Shown piece by piece: positions 12,409 to 24,292 of a DNA stretch of 64,000 nucleotides (the first letter of the stretch is position 1; every line of letters begins with the position of its first letter). The notes under the pieces were generated by a model. That model worked only from the letters and a program-made list of their open reading frames with translations, searched no databases and was not told the origin of the DNA. Position numbers and translations under genes: made by a program. Origin of the DNA: Cephalopachus bancanus (lineage: Eukaryota; Chordata; Mammalia; Primates; Tarsiidae); NCBI GenBank assembly GCA_027257055.1, contig JAPVLO010000040.1, positions 642,501 to 706,500 on the forward strand, written 5' to 3'.

Positions 12409-12989
12409 CAAATGCTACAACTTTAAACAGAAAAATTTTCATGTGATTATGAAGATGGTAAAACTATAATAAGTATATTTCAGTTTCACTGCATAATGTA
12501 TACACTACAATGATTATATTGCTCATTGGTAAAGAACAAGTGTCTTTCCGAATTAGCTTTAATTGATCTAAACTATATTTGTGACATGACACTGTTCCTT
12601 GGGGAACAATTACAGTTAAACTATCATTTCATAAACAACTAAACTTCAAGAACATGTCATGGTCTCCATTAAAAGGTTTCCCTTAATTAGGTGCTCACCA
12701 AAAAGTTGATTAGTCTAACAATGAGATGTTTTATTGACCTCTAACTCAACACTCAACACTGAACTTAAAACCTCTGCCACTAACCTGCTGTTCTTCCACA
12801 GTCCGTGAGCCCAACAAAGGCACCACCACCTATGTAGTAACTCAAGCCTCAAGCCTGGTACTGTATGCAGGCAGTGACAAGGCTTTGTGTTTTCACTGCT
12901 TTATCTCCAACAATTCTGCAAAGTGGGCATTTCATAAATGTTCAGTGAATTATATAGCATCACAATTTGACCTCCAAAACACTTCTTAA

Positions 12990-13345
12990 ACCTGTCCATT
13001 TTCTTCGGCCCTACCACAGCCACCCTATTATAGGCCCTTATCTCTTCTCACCAGACCACTGTAGAGACCGTTCCCTGTATCAACTTCTACCTCCTTCAAT
13101 AGACATAGACAGAGGCCTTTTTGAAACACAAAGCCGACCTTATTACATTTCTACTTAGACTACAACTACTTAACTATCCTTAGAATCCAAGTCCAAGTAT
13201 CCTGGTCTTGCTGTGAAAGACTGTCCCTAAGCAAGCTCCTGATGACCTCTCTAGCCTCATCACACCCTCATTTTTAATTGCAGCTCTCTGGGTTATCTTA
13301 CAGTTTCTCAAAACTACCGTGCTCCCAGAACTGCCCATTCACTTC
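12990..13345 (+). repeat. L2 fragment
   Basis: Recalls the L2 (CR1-like) coding-to-3' region: 'ccttagaatccaagtccaa', 'cctctctagcctcat', 'ctgcccattcac'. Diverged; no frame survives. Confidence 0.55.
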
Positions 13346-13779
13346 AGATGTAGAGAGCTAGAAAGAATGTCACTCTTATCCTTAAAATTATAAAATACAA
13401 TAATAATAAAAATAAAATTTTTTTAAAAAGCTGGAGAGAATGCAAGTTAATGCTGACGTTTTAAAACTATCGCCACTTCTGGAGAAAGGTACCTCCAAGA
13501 AGAAACAAAACTCAAGCATTTACTCATTTGGTGCGGGTTAGCATGAGAGTATGAAGCCATGAAAGCTCCCAAATCAAGAGGCCGGCACCTTCTTAAGGCT
13601 TTCTCTGGAAAAATCCCCCCTACTCTCCAAGTATTCACAGGGAAGATCAGAAAGAAAAATAAAATCATTTCCCCTGGGGAGTTGGTAGGGGAGAACAAAG
13701 CAGTCACTGCTGAAGTCTGCCCAGATCCACCTACCCTATGTTCCCCTCCAGAACAAAACCCTTAATCTGCAGGAGAAAG

Positions 13780-13960
13780 CTGTGTTCAAGGCACCATCTT
13801 GGAAGTAGATAGAGTCCTCGCCAGACACCAAACCTATGACACCTTGATTCTGAACTTCTCAGCCTCCAGAAGTTTGAGAATATAAATTTCTGTTCTTTGT
13901 AAATATCTCCACCTCAAGTGTTTTGTTACAGTGGCACAGACTGAGATACCTTTTCCTATT
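13780..13960 (+). repeat. MaLR (MLT1-type) LTR fragment
   Basis: The text CGCCAGACACCAAACC, ACACCTTGATTCTGAAC, CAGCCTCCAGAAG, ATAAATTTCTGTTC and TACAGTGGCACAGACTGAGATACC is the 3' part of an MLT1-like LTR ending at about 13960, adjacent to an Alu. Confidence 0.8.
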
Positions 13961-13971
13961 TAAAAAAAGTC

Positions 13972-14244
13972 AGCCGGGTTCAGTGGCTCAGCCTGTAATC
14001 CCAACACTTTGGCAGGCCTAGGCCAGAGGATTGCCTGAGCCTGTGGGTTCAAGACCAGCCTGGACAACTTGGTGAGACTTCGTTCTACAATGAATCAAAA
14101 AATTAGCTGGGTGTGGTAGCCCACGCTATAGTTCTGGATACTTGGAAGGCTGAGATGGAAGGATCACTGGAGCCCAGCTGGGGTAGCCATGAGAGTGCCA
14201 CTGCACTCCAACCTGGGTGAGAGTGAGACTCCCCACCCCCAAAA
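13972..14244 (+). repeat. Alu element, diverged
   Basis: Dimeric Alu starting GCCGGGTTCAGTGG, with no true A tail (ends CCCCACCCCCAAAA). Flanked by a short duplication, AAAAGTCA. The decayed tail and CpG loss show it is old. Confidence 0.9.
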
Positions 14245-14534
14245 GTCACATTCTGACCAGTTAAGTGACCCACAGGATAACAAAAGATAATTTCTAACAC
14301 AGCATTTCACAATGGAGTTATACTCCTTGATCTAACACAAATATAAATATATAATAACTATTCTACCCCATGGAATCCTACCCCATGGATAATACCATAA
14401 TATTGCATTTAATTAAAGAGATAAACTTTTCAAGACATTAGAAAACTATATTCTAGGGATATTATGAGCCCCTATTAAAAGCAACAGGTAGAAAACACAT
14501 GATTTTCACACAGCCTTAAGTGATTTGGCAATGA

Positions 14535-14965
14535 GAAAATTAGAAACACGAGCGTTCTACTTTAATGCTCTCGTGGTTATCTATTACTACATAACACTTA
14601 AAGTTTTTAAACAAGACCCATTTTATTCATTTGCTCACAATTCAGCAACTTAGACACCACATGAGTTGGGGAAGGAGAAGGGGGCATCACTGAAGCTTGT
14701 CATTGTTCCATGTGTCAACAGCCTGGTCGAATAGGGCTAGAGGAGTCACTTCCAAGATGGCTATTCTCATGGCTCATAAGTTGGTGGTGGCTATCAGTGG
14801 AGATCTTGCTTCTGCTGATTTCACTGACTCTCCTCTACCTGCGTTTCTTAGGTTTCCACTTCCATGGTGGCCTCAGGTAACAGGCTTTTGCATAATCTCT
14901 GGCTTCCAAGATCAGAAAAACTCAGAGAAGGGCATAAATGCATGTGGTCACTGGATGCAGAGCAC
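14535..14965 (-). repeat. MaLR (MLT1-type) LTR
   Basis: Minus-strand MLT1-like LTR text: 'gttatctattactacataac' at the plus-strand left end, then 'ttcagcaact', 'tccaagatggct', 'catggtggcctcag' and 'ctggcttccaagatcag'. No internal sequence was seen alongside. Confidence 0.6.
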
Positions 14966-15477
14966 AATATAAGACACACAGTTATAAATGCAGTCATTTA
15001 TCAAAAAAAATTACACTTTAATTTTTTTGGGAGGGAGCAGGGTGATGGTTTCTCTAAGTTTTACTCATCTGTATCCCTCATTACCTGCCTACAACAGTTC
15101 TTGCTTATGACAGGAAAGCAATGTTTTAAGAATACAAAGGTGAATAACAAATGCCAATTAAAATTAATGTCCAAAATATATTATTCACTACCCAAGATGT
15201 TATAATAAAAACAAAATCTAGAACATACCACACAGGTACAGATGGAAGGAAGCAGATTTTGGTATATGTGTCCTAACTGGCTAGCAACGACTTGTAATTG
15301 AACAACTTATAAAAATTAAATGTTTGTTAAAAATGCTTAAAAATAAATTTGAGAACTACAAAATAATGGATATTAGTATTAGATAAACAATGCAAATTCA
15401 TTTCTCTAAAGGTGAGCATGAAGTAGGATGTGAGAAACACAAGACAGAATTTTTAAAAAGTTTGGATACAGTACAAA

Positions 15478-15890
15478 ACAGAGATGGTCCCCAACTTAAC
15501 AATTAAAAAAAAATATGATGGTGCAAAAGCAACACACATTCAGCAAAACTGTACTTTCAGTACCAATAAAACTATTCTGTTTTTCACTTTCAGTACAATA
15601 TTCAATAAGTTACATGAGATATTCAACACCTTATTATAGAATAGGCTTTGTGTTAGTTGACTGTGCCCAAATGAGGGCTGATGTAAGCGGTCCTGAGCAC
15701 GTCCAAAGTATGATAGGCTAGGCTCTGATGTTCAGTAGGTTAGGTTTATTAAATGCATTTTCAACTTACAATATTTTCAGCTTACAATGTATTTAATTTA
15801 ATTTAAATTAATTTAATTAATTTAAATTAATTTAATTTAATTTAAATGTATTTAGATGTAACATCATCATAAGTTGAGGATCCATGGATA
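15478..15890. mobile_element. Tigger-type non-autonomous DNA transposon
   Basis: The left end AGATGGTCCCCAACTTA and right end TAAGTTGAGGATCCATGG are inverted relatives. The interior carries 'tactttcagtacaatattc', 'gagatattcaacacc', 'gggctgatgtaagc' and 'gtaggttaggtttattaaatgc', which fits the MER44/Tigger7-like non-autonomous group. It encloses the AT-rich near-palindrome at about 15790-15848. Confidence 0.7.
15790..15848. repeat. AT-rich near-palindromic tract
   Basis: Built only from TTTAA/TTAA words for about 58 bp and nearly its own reverse complement, so it could extrude as a hairpin or cruciform. It sits where Tigger-type relatives have a short plain TTTAATA stretch. Confidence 0.9.
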
Positions 15891-16604
15891 TCTCCAATTC
15901 ATTTAAGAACTAAAAAATTGTGAGAACAGAAGAAGGCCAGAGGGAAAGGGCCCATCGGTACATTCCATGGTGACAGCAAATGTAAATGTTCCCTATGAGT
16001 TATTACCTCAAATGATCCAAAGTGTTAAGTGAGGCAATGTAAGAATTATCCCCAACCACACTCACACCTTTGCATCTTCTCTATACATCTATATATTTAT
16101 ATATCTAAAAGTTACATGCTTGTTCTATCACTTGTTAATACTGTACTACTTATGTAGGACAAGAGATTATTAACATTACTGGATGCAGAGAAACAGTTCT
16201 TCTTGTTAGATCCAACTGGATCATATTGTTTCTAAGCTCATGACAAGGCTGAGCTTGTGCTAGGCACAGGAGAAAGATCAGCTCTAAGGTTTTCTCTCAT
16301 TTAGATTGTTTGGTAGAAGACTTTTAATTCACAGTGTTTTTTGCAGTAATATTTGTCCATTTAAGGACAACTTCAATTAAAATTAGGTAATATAATCCAC
16401 AAACCTATAACAGGCACATATAAACAGCGATATGTCTCAATACGCTGAGGGCTAATGAATGAAATTTTGTGAGACCTTCTGCGCTGTAAATTCACCTTTT
16501 AACTTCAGGATACAATCTCAAAGTGCAAATAACTGTATGGACTTCTATGAACCATGTAAGGGTGCCAGTATTGATCCATGTACAAAATATTAATAGAGTT
16601 TAAT

Positions 16605-16815
16605 TTCTTGATTAAGAGCATGGGCTCTGGGGTCAGATATCTGGGGTTCAAATGCCTGCTACTTGGTAACTGTAACTTTTAGCAAGTTACTCATCTTCTC
16701 TGTTCTTTATAGGTTTCTCATATGTGAAGATGAGATGATAATCATCATAAGGTTGTAAAGATTAAATGAGTTAATACATGTAAAGTGCTTAGAATACTGC
16801 CTAAAACATAGAAAA
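16605..16815 (+). repeat. MIR SINE
   Basis: Near-complete MIR: 'ggctctggggtcagat', 'gggttcaaatgcctgctac', 'agcaagttactcatcttctctg', 'aaggttgtaaagattaaatg', 'aaagtgcttagaatactgcc'. Confidence 0.9.
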
Positions 16816-17637
16816 CCATACGATATGTGTATGTGTATATACAACACAGGCACATAAACAGAAATCTACACAAGAACAGAAATACTAACAGATTTTTCTA
16901 GTATCCAAATGGATTGGAATACATGCACCTCTCTTTGGAGAATATTAATCAGTACCTTTTTATACTTTACTGGGGAGAAAGAAACTGTCAAAGAACATCT
17001 TTAGTTCATAATCTACATTTATCTATTTCCTGCCCAATGGCAAGAACACAAAGGAGAGAATAAACAAGGTTTATTTTCCCTTTATTCTCTTGAAATGAAG
17101 AACAGATCAATGCTTTTATTAGCTTAATGGGACATTGTAGGTTCAATAACTTAACCGCTAACACAATGATTACTTGAATAAATCCACATTTTAGCTGGTA
17201 TTCAGAATTCTGACCTCTGAATTATACCAATGTTGTAAATGCCAAACTCCAAACAAGAGCAAACCTAACAACAGACTTGGGACCATGGGATTCACATTAA
17301 ATGGAGGAGCCTCTTCAGAAATAGAACACTTGTTTCTTAGTACAGTTACTAGCTGAGTAAAGCTTTGAGTTATATTGATAATCATTTTCACATTCTGATA
17401 ATCACCTATAAAAACAATTTTCTTTAAATGGGCATTTATTTTTCCCAGGAATAAGTCATTCCAAACTTGTATATAGGTCATTCTTAAATTTTAGAAGAGC
17501 TTAAAAAAAAAACCCAAAACCAGCTAAAATCTTTCATAACACTGAATGCTTTCTATCATATATTGTAGTTTCTCAATAACCCAAATACTTCAGGACTCTC
17601 TATTATCTATATAAAATTCCATTCCCTCCTGGGCTCG

Positions 17638-17924
17638 GTGGCTCAGCCTGTAATCCCGCGCCTTTGGGACACTGAGGTGAGTGGATTGCCTGAGCCCGCG
17701 GGTTCGAGACCCGCCTGGGCAGCAAGACCTCACCTCTATAATAAATTAAAAAAAAAAAAATCAGACGGGCATGGTAGCGCATGCCTGTAATTCCGGCTAC
17801 TTGGAAGGCTGAGGCGCAAGGATCGCCGGAGCCCAGCAGGTTGAGGCTGCGGTGGCCGGGAGCGGCCACTGCACTCCAGTCTGGGAGACAGAGTGAGACT
17901 CCAACTCAAAAAAAAAAAAAAAAA
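17638..17924 (+). repeat. Alu element, young lineage-specific type
   Basis: Keeps many CpGs (CCCGCGGGTTCGAGACCCGCC and the GTGGCCGGGAGCGGCCAC hairpin). A 17-A tail; flanked by AATTCCATTCCC on both sides (17625-17636, and after the tail). Clean target duplication and low divergence point to a recent insertion. Confidence 0.95.
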
Positions 17925-18917
17925 TTCCATTCCCAAGGAAAGCACTGAAGCCATTCCAGAATATATTCCTTATAATTTCAACAGATGTGATAACCTGATA
18001 TTTCCCATAATTAAGTCATTCTAGACCAATAAGTTTTCCTGCCTTTCTCCCTGATCTCTGCTTGTTAATAGATTGAGTTTATTCTTAACTACTAAATTTA
18101 ATTTCATCTGTAATTATTTCTCTAGAAATAACTCTCCATCATTTATAGTTTCCTCTACCTCTCTTATCTTTATCCTGCATTGTTTAGTAAAATTTAAGGT
18201 TCCCCCTGTTAAATTATAAATGTCTTGAGAATAAGTAGGATCCAGATTTGATGTACCATTTTTCCTGTTTAATGGTTTCTAAATAATTGTGGAATTAAAG
18301 CTTATTTCCCTCAAATAAAATGGCACTATTCAACAAAGCTTTTTTCAATTTTCTTTACTGCAGTGATTATTGCAACATATTAGGGCTACAGATAAATACT
18401 ATTATTAAATATATTAATTTTATGACCACAAATCACTAAGTATTATTGGCAGTGGTTGAGATTATATGGTGTTGCTACACTGAGTATAATTTTAATAAAA
18501 TATCTATCTGTTTCTAAATGGTGAACAGCTCAACCTATTTAGACATTAGCAACTCTAAAAATCAATGCAGTATACAAGTAACTTTTCCATGAGATATAAT
18601 GAACAAAATAAATAAACATGCACATACACACACACACAAGTAATATACAATCTGAAATAATCTAGAAATATGTTCTATTTCTGATTATTATGTCATTAAT
18701 AATTAATAAAAATTACATAAAAGTAAATTTCATTATTATATTATGTATGCTTTATTTCATACTGTATATTATGTATGTTCTATTTGTAGATTTCAGATTG
18801 AACATTATGTATCTATCTCCATTTGCTAAAGGGTGGATATTCTGGGGTGTGAGGGACAGATGACAAGTTATGTAACCCATATGTAAATGTGTTCAAAATT
18901 AATATTTTTATTTACTT

Positions 18918-19032
18918 ATTTTTTTGAGTAGGAGTATCACTCTGTCATCCAGGCTAGAGTGCAGTGGCATGCTCACAGCCACTGCAGTCTCAACCTGCTG
19001 GGCTCAGGTGATCCTTCCACCTCAGCCTTTCA
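18918..19032 (-). repeat. Partial Alu (right-arm fragment)
   Basis: Reads TTTTTTTGAGTAGGAGTATCAC through CCACCTCAGCCTTTCAAG on the plus strand, that is, the 3' arm of a minus-strand Alu. It breaks off with no left arm. Confidence 0.85.
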
Positions 19033-19129
19033 AGAAGTTTGAAATTATTAATCCAGAAAATCCCAGAATGGCTACAAGTGTGAGAATTTAACAGAAAATT
19101 TAAAACAAAGGCAGGAAACTGATATGGAT

Positions 19130-19560
19130 AAGAAGCTGTTATAACAGATAGGGTGAGGTATGAAAGTGTTCTAAATTAAGGAATGACAAGGAAATGCAGA
19201 GAGAGTGAAAGAGACAATAATTAATTTAAAAAGGAAACGAATGGTATTTAAAGGATGGAGGAGAAGCAGTCAATGAGGGAGATGCAAATAGACAAAAAAA
19301 TGATGTTGTGGTATTTGGCAAAATACCACTTCAGTACACTGCTCTGTCATTTACTGAAATAAGGAACACAGGAAAAGGTCCAGGCTGAACAAGAAGAGGA
19401 GGTATGAGGTTTAGTTATGAACATGGCAAATGTCAGACATCTGTGGGATATCCCAAGTGAAAGTGTCTAGTGGGCATTTGGTCTGACACTCAGGAGAGAC
19501 ACAGGTGACACATCCAGTGCCAGAAAGTTAGCAAATAGAAGAAAAGTTGGGCTGGTTCCT
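19130..19560 (+). repeat. L2 fragment
   Basis: The tract 'ctgtgggatatcccaagtgaaagtgtc' followed by 'gtgggcatttgg' and 'ctcaggagagac' is a familiar part of L2. Diverged, plus strand. Confidence 0.6.
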
Positions 19561-20663
19561 AAACCTGACTTCTCTCTACTCTATAACTATGATTCTCAGA
19601 CTCCCTTTGCATTATGTTCCGTATTTCATGTAATTATGTATCAGTAACTTATTTTGATAGAAGTTCATAGTTCAGTCAATGGCATGAATTTCTGCCATTT
19701 TCCTTCAGTAGACAGTGCATCGTAGAAGAGAGGTATTCAATTCTGTTCATATTTTCTATCGCCAATAACCAGTACAGTCATACAATTTTCTCTTAAGCCA
19801 AAATAAGCATTATAGTAATATTCAAAATATTTAAGTTAGTAACATATTGCTAAACCACTAAAAACATTTTTCTTTTTGGCCCTGCAAGACACTCGGTCTA
19901 TCCTTTATCATGTCCTCTAAAAGTAAGCAGAGATCTGATTAAAGAGTTATATGTAACAATAATACATAACAATATTCTTCACACAGTACATGTACTAGGA
20001 CCATTTCTAGTCTTCATAATGCAATAAAATTCTTAGGGGACCTATATAAAGCCAAATTTACAATTATTCATTTGTTCAAGAAAAATAATACCAGTAATAA
20101 TAATAAGCCCCCCAAATGGTATCAGTATATTATTTCAGAAACCCATCAACACATGCCTGGCTATTTCTGGATTCCACTTAACAAATCTAAGTTCAAGTGT
20201 TGCTTTCTGCTGCAATAATCAAGCACTTTAGGGAGAGCAGGGAAAAAAACTAATGCATTAAGCTTTAAAATCCCTCCACGATATTTCTCACAGGCTATCA
20301 CAATTGCAAATACCAACTTAAATAACTTTCCAATTCTCACAGCACAGGGGCTGTGTCACAAGACCCAATAACCCAGAGACCTCTGAGAACATAAAAAAAG
20401 TAGCTTCTAAAGATTTTCTCCTCCCATCACTACCTATCATTTCTCTTCCTTTTAATTCCTACTATAAGATGTGGGTTTTGAAAATGAGAAGAGAGGATTA
20501 AAGTACAAGGGGACCATCCATTGCAAAACAATGGCTGTCATGGGCCAATTAGTTTCTCTAAGTTTATATAACCCATAGTGGCCTTTCTACTTCATCATAG
20601 GCACTAGATTTAATAAATAGTCAGAGGGACACTCCTAGTGAGTGATAATAAATATGTGTATCT

Positions 20664-20971
20664 GGTTTTTTTGTTGTTGTTGTTGTTGTTTGTTTTAGTT
20701 GGAGTCTCACTCTGTCGCCCAGACTGGAGTACAGTGGCTGCTCCCGGCCACCGCAGCCTCGACCTGCTGGGCTCCGGCGATCCTTCTGCTCAGCCTTCCA
20801 AGTAGCTGGAACTACAGGAGTGCGCTACCACGCCTGGCTAATTTTTTGATTTATTGTGGAGATGAGGTCTTGCCAAGTTGCCTAGGCAGGTCTCGAACCT
20901 GCGGGCTCAGGCAATCCACTCACCTCAGCCTCCCAAGGAACGGGATTACAGGCTGTGCCACCGAGTCGGAC
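20664..20971 (-). repeat. Alu element
   Basis: Minus-strand dimeric Alu with a (TTG)n-interrupted tail on the left. Flanked by a 13-bp duplication AATATGTGTATCT (20651-20663 and 20972-20984). Confidence 0.95.
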
Positions 20972-21054
20972 AATATGTGTATCTTTAAGTGATTATTTTT
21001 AATATCAGGCTTTATTGATGTCAACAAGTTTCAGAATTCCAACTAGTCAGCTGC

Positions 21055-21385
21055 ACGCTTTGAATGTGTCCCATCCATATTCATGTTGAAACTTAATCCT
21101 CATCGTGGTGGTACTAAGAAGTAGGAACTCTTGGGAAGTAACAAAGTCAAGAGGGCTCTGCCCCATGAATAGATTAGTGCCTTTTAAGTGATCTGGAGGG
21201 AACTAGCTGAGGCTCTTTTTGATTTTCCATCATATAAGAACACAGAAAGGGGCTCACACCAGACACCAACTGCTGGTAACTTGGTCTTAGACTTCAGAAA
21301 TGTAAGATAGAAATTTCTGTTTCTCATAAATAACCCAGTTTCAGTATTTTGCTATAGCAGCACAAACAGACTAAGATACCAGCCA
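21055..21385 (+). repeat. MaLR (MLT1-type) LTR
   Basis: Runs from 'gaatgtgtcccatcca' through 'gttgaaacttaatcc', 'gccccatgaatagattagtgcc', 'ctcacaccagacacca', 'cttggtcttagacttc' and 'agcagcacaaacagactaaga'. This is the canonical order of an MLT1A-like LTR in plus orientation. Confidence 0.85.
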
Positions 21386-21843
21386 AATTACTTTTGGTGA
21401 TGGCACTTTAGATATAAAGAACTGATATGTAAGCACATTTTTACTTTATTTCTACAGGTAAACTATCAATTGAAAAACAGAAATAACAATCATTTTCATA
21501 TAAATTCTCTGGAAAAAATATTATATGTCTTTGGAAATCAATTAGGAGCCACAGAAAAGGCAATATTTAACATACCTCTATGACTACAAAATATTTACTA
21601 TCCTAGGAAGTCTATAAATCCATGATGATTTCTATAGAATAGGCTTCTACCAAGCAGTAAATTGTCTATAATACACTCTAAGAGAAAAATGCAAGCCAAC
21701 TACAAAAAAGAAAGTTTCCCTGAAACTCCAGGAACACACATGTTTTATAAGTACTTCTCTCTTCTCTTTCAAAGATACTTAACCTAACAGTTTATGTTAA
21801 AAAAGCAAATATATGACATTTTCAATGTTCACACAATTTTTTT

Positions 21844-22030
21844 AGATCAGAAAATATAGTTTATTTAAAAAGTAAATTAGAGAGAGAGAAAGAGGAGACT
21901 CACCTCCCCAAGGTAAGGGAGGGGGCCAAAGCCAGGAAACATGGCCTAGCCATAGCTCCAAGAGCACTTAGCCACACCATAGTTGAGCAAGGCAATGGCC
22001 ACAACGGCCTGACAATGGCCTAGCAATGGC
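21844..22030 (-). mobile_element. Short unidentified poly(A)-tailed retrosequence
   Basis: About 187 bp flanked by CACAATTTTTTT (21832-21843 and 22031-22042). On the minus strand it is GC-richer than its surroundings, contains several GGCCATTG words at its 5' end, has an AATAAA signal (21860-21865) 16 bases before its end, and then an A tract. This is the structure of a reverse-transcribed RNA 3' end. The source RNA was not recognised; an LTR transcript is one possibility. Confidence 0.6.
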
Positions 22031-22579
22031 CACAATTTTTTTTTAATATAAGAAACTATGTTGGTTAAGATAATGTTACTACAAATAGTATGCACACACA
22101 TTAGAATGATTAGAGACTAAAATAATTATCAAATTAAGAAATTTAATAAACCCAATTTAAACCTACAGATTTAATACAGTATGCTAAATCTTGAAAATCA
22201 TAACTACAGTACAAAGATATCTACTAAGTTAACCTCAGGCACATTCCCCCCCAAATAAAACCTTTTCTCATCCTGATTCTAAAAGTTACACAAGTTACCA
22301 TCAAAACATTCATGTACAGAAACACGTACATTTTCATTAGAAAATATCACAAAACCTGTAATCCAGAAAATAACTGCTATTAAGATTCTAGTCAGTTTTT
22401 CCAAATACTTGTGTAACTCAAAACCTGTGTTTTCTACACCTTGCCTATTTTTTCATTTAATAATATAATATAGATACAATGCAGCATTATACAGAAAAAT
22501 GTAATATATTTAATTTCAGATTACAACTTGCTTTTTAACCTGGTAAATAAGCATTCCTTCACACCAGCATGAGGGAATG

Positions 22580-23120
22580 CATTTGGGCATTCCTTCTCCT
22601 AAAACAATTTCCTATCACTAAACACCTAAGAAGCCCCATCCTATGAAACAGCTCAAATGCCATTTTCTGTTTTAACACTGCAGCTCCTATGGCCAACGCC
22701 ACCCCACACTCTGTTCCCTTTTCACTTCATTTATGTCTTCTATACAATTCTGTACAACTTACTGAAATTAATCTGTGTAGCCTATTAAAATGGCTTGTGA
22801 TTTCTCAAATGCCTTCTGCATACAATAGAGTGTTCCTCTGCCATGGCCACCCCTCAACCTCACCCTGTCTTACTTCTGACCCCTAACCCAGTCAGTCTCT
22901 TCAGAGACAACTTTTTTAGGGCAGTCGACTCTGAGCATATCAAGATCACCTACCTTCCTTCTGTCTTTCCAGTAAACCCTGTATTATAAATAATAACTTA
23001 TCTGCATTCACCACAAAACTGACAGTTTCTTGAGACCAGAGACTATATCCTGATCAATTTGGTTTTACCAGTCCAATGCCTGGTTCAAAGAAAACAATAA
23101 ATGCTAGGTATATGAATGGA
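22580..23120 (+). repeat. L2 fragment (3' end)
   Basis: Ends with the L2-like 'cttgagaccagagactatatcctg', 'caatgcctggttcaaag', 'aataaatgctaggtatatgaatgg'. The upstream C/T-rich part fits the L2 3' region. Confidence 0.6.
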
Positions 23121-23938
23121 GATGGAAGCACTGACAAATGAACTAGAGAATAATAAAAGAAAAATGAATGTAAACCCTAAACCATAGTGCATCTACCGGT
23201 ACTCACAGACAAGGTACCTAGTGACCTCGTGTTGATATGGTATTTTCATTAACTCTGTTCTATCTAGGCATTGCTCAGCACCATAGGTTATCAGCAAAAA
23301 AACTATGGAGAACAATTTCCATAACTTCTTAATCACTTAAAAATTATAAAACAGTGTTTAGAGTACCACACTTTACAAGTTTGGCTGCATTAACTTGGGT
23401 GAATACACATTAAGGTTTGAATACCAAATGACTCATATGTTCAGTGCTACACCATTGAAAGAGTGTTGAAAATAGTTCATTAAGAGCAGAAAAATTATTC
23501 AATTAATGGAAGTCACTTTATTAAATGGAGTTTCATCAGCAGCAGTTCTCTCTTGCCACACAGGCTGAAAGTGCACCATCAGCATCAATTCCACACCAAG
23601 TTGTTCTCTACTCATAGTTATTCTAGCAGGGTGAGTCCTGCCACCTTCCTCCAGCTCAGTCTATTAACCAATACAAGCATGAAAGCTTCTTCTTAGAATT
23701 CATGGTAGTGCTCTATTAGCTTTTATACAAGGCTGGCTTGAAACTTGCATGCTCCATTATGCTAAGCAGAAATATCCTTTTTCAGTATTCTGAAAGCAGA
23801 GAATTTCTATGCAGCCTACTTCAGACATTATAAGTACTTGAAATGGACTACTCTGTCTGACAGAAAATGTAATTTGTCTTCTCCTACACCTCATCAAAGT
23901 TGACAATGAAAATAATATTTGAAATTTTATTTCATATA

Positions 23939-24292
23939 CAGTCATGTGTCACTTAACAATGGGAACATGTTCTAAGAAATGCCTTGCCAAGTGATTCCGT
24001 CATTGTGCAAATATCGTAGCATGCACTTACACAAACCTAGATGGCATAGCCTACTACACACCTAGGCTATATGGTAATAGCCTATTGTGCCTAGGCTACA
24101 AACTTATACAGCATGTTACTGTACTGAATACTGTAGGCAGTTTTAACACAATGATCAGTGTATGTATATCCAGATACATCTAAACATAGAAAAGATGCAG
24201 TAAAAATACAGTATTATCATCTTAAGGGATCACCATTATATATGCAGTCTATCATTAACTGAAACATCATTATCCTGCACATGAGTAGTTTA
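23939..24292 (+). mobile_element. Tigger-type non-autonomous DNA transposon
   Basis: The left end CAGTCATGTGTCACTTAACA and the right end containing CATCATTATCCTGCACATG are diverged inverted repeats. The interior has 'acaaacctagatggcatagcc', 'ctacacacctaggctatatgg' and 'gtactgaatactgtaggcag', a well-known primate Tigger/MER consensus. A relative lies inverted at about 37685-38573. Confidence 0.85.

Noticed and set aside
14864..15205. Plus-strand 113-codon frame
   Set aside because: Starts within an MLT1-type LTR and continues into AT-rich sequence; no family resemblance.
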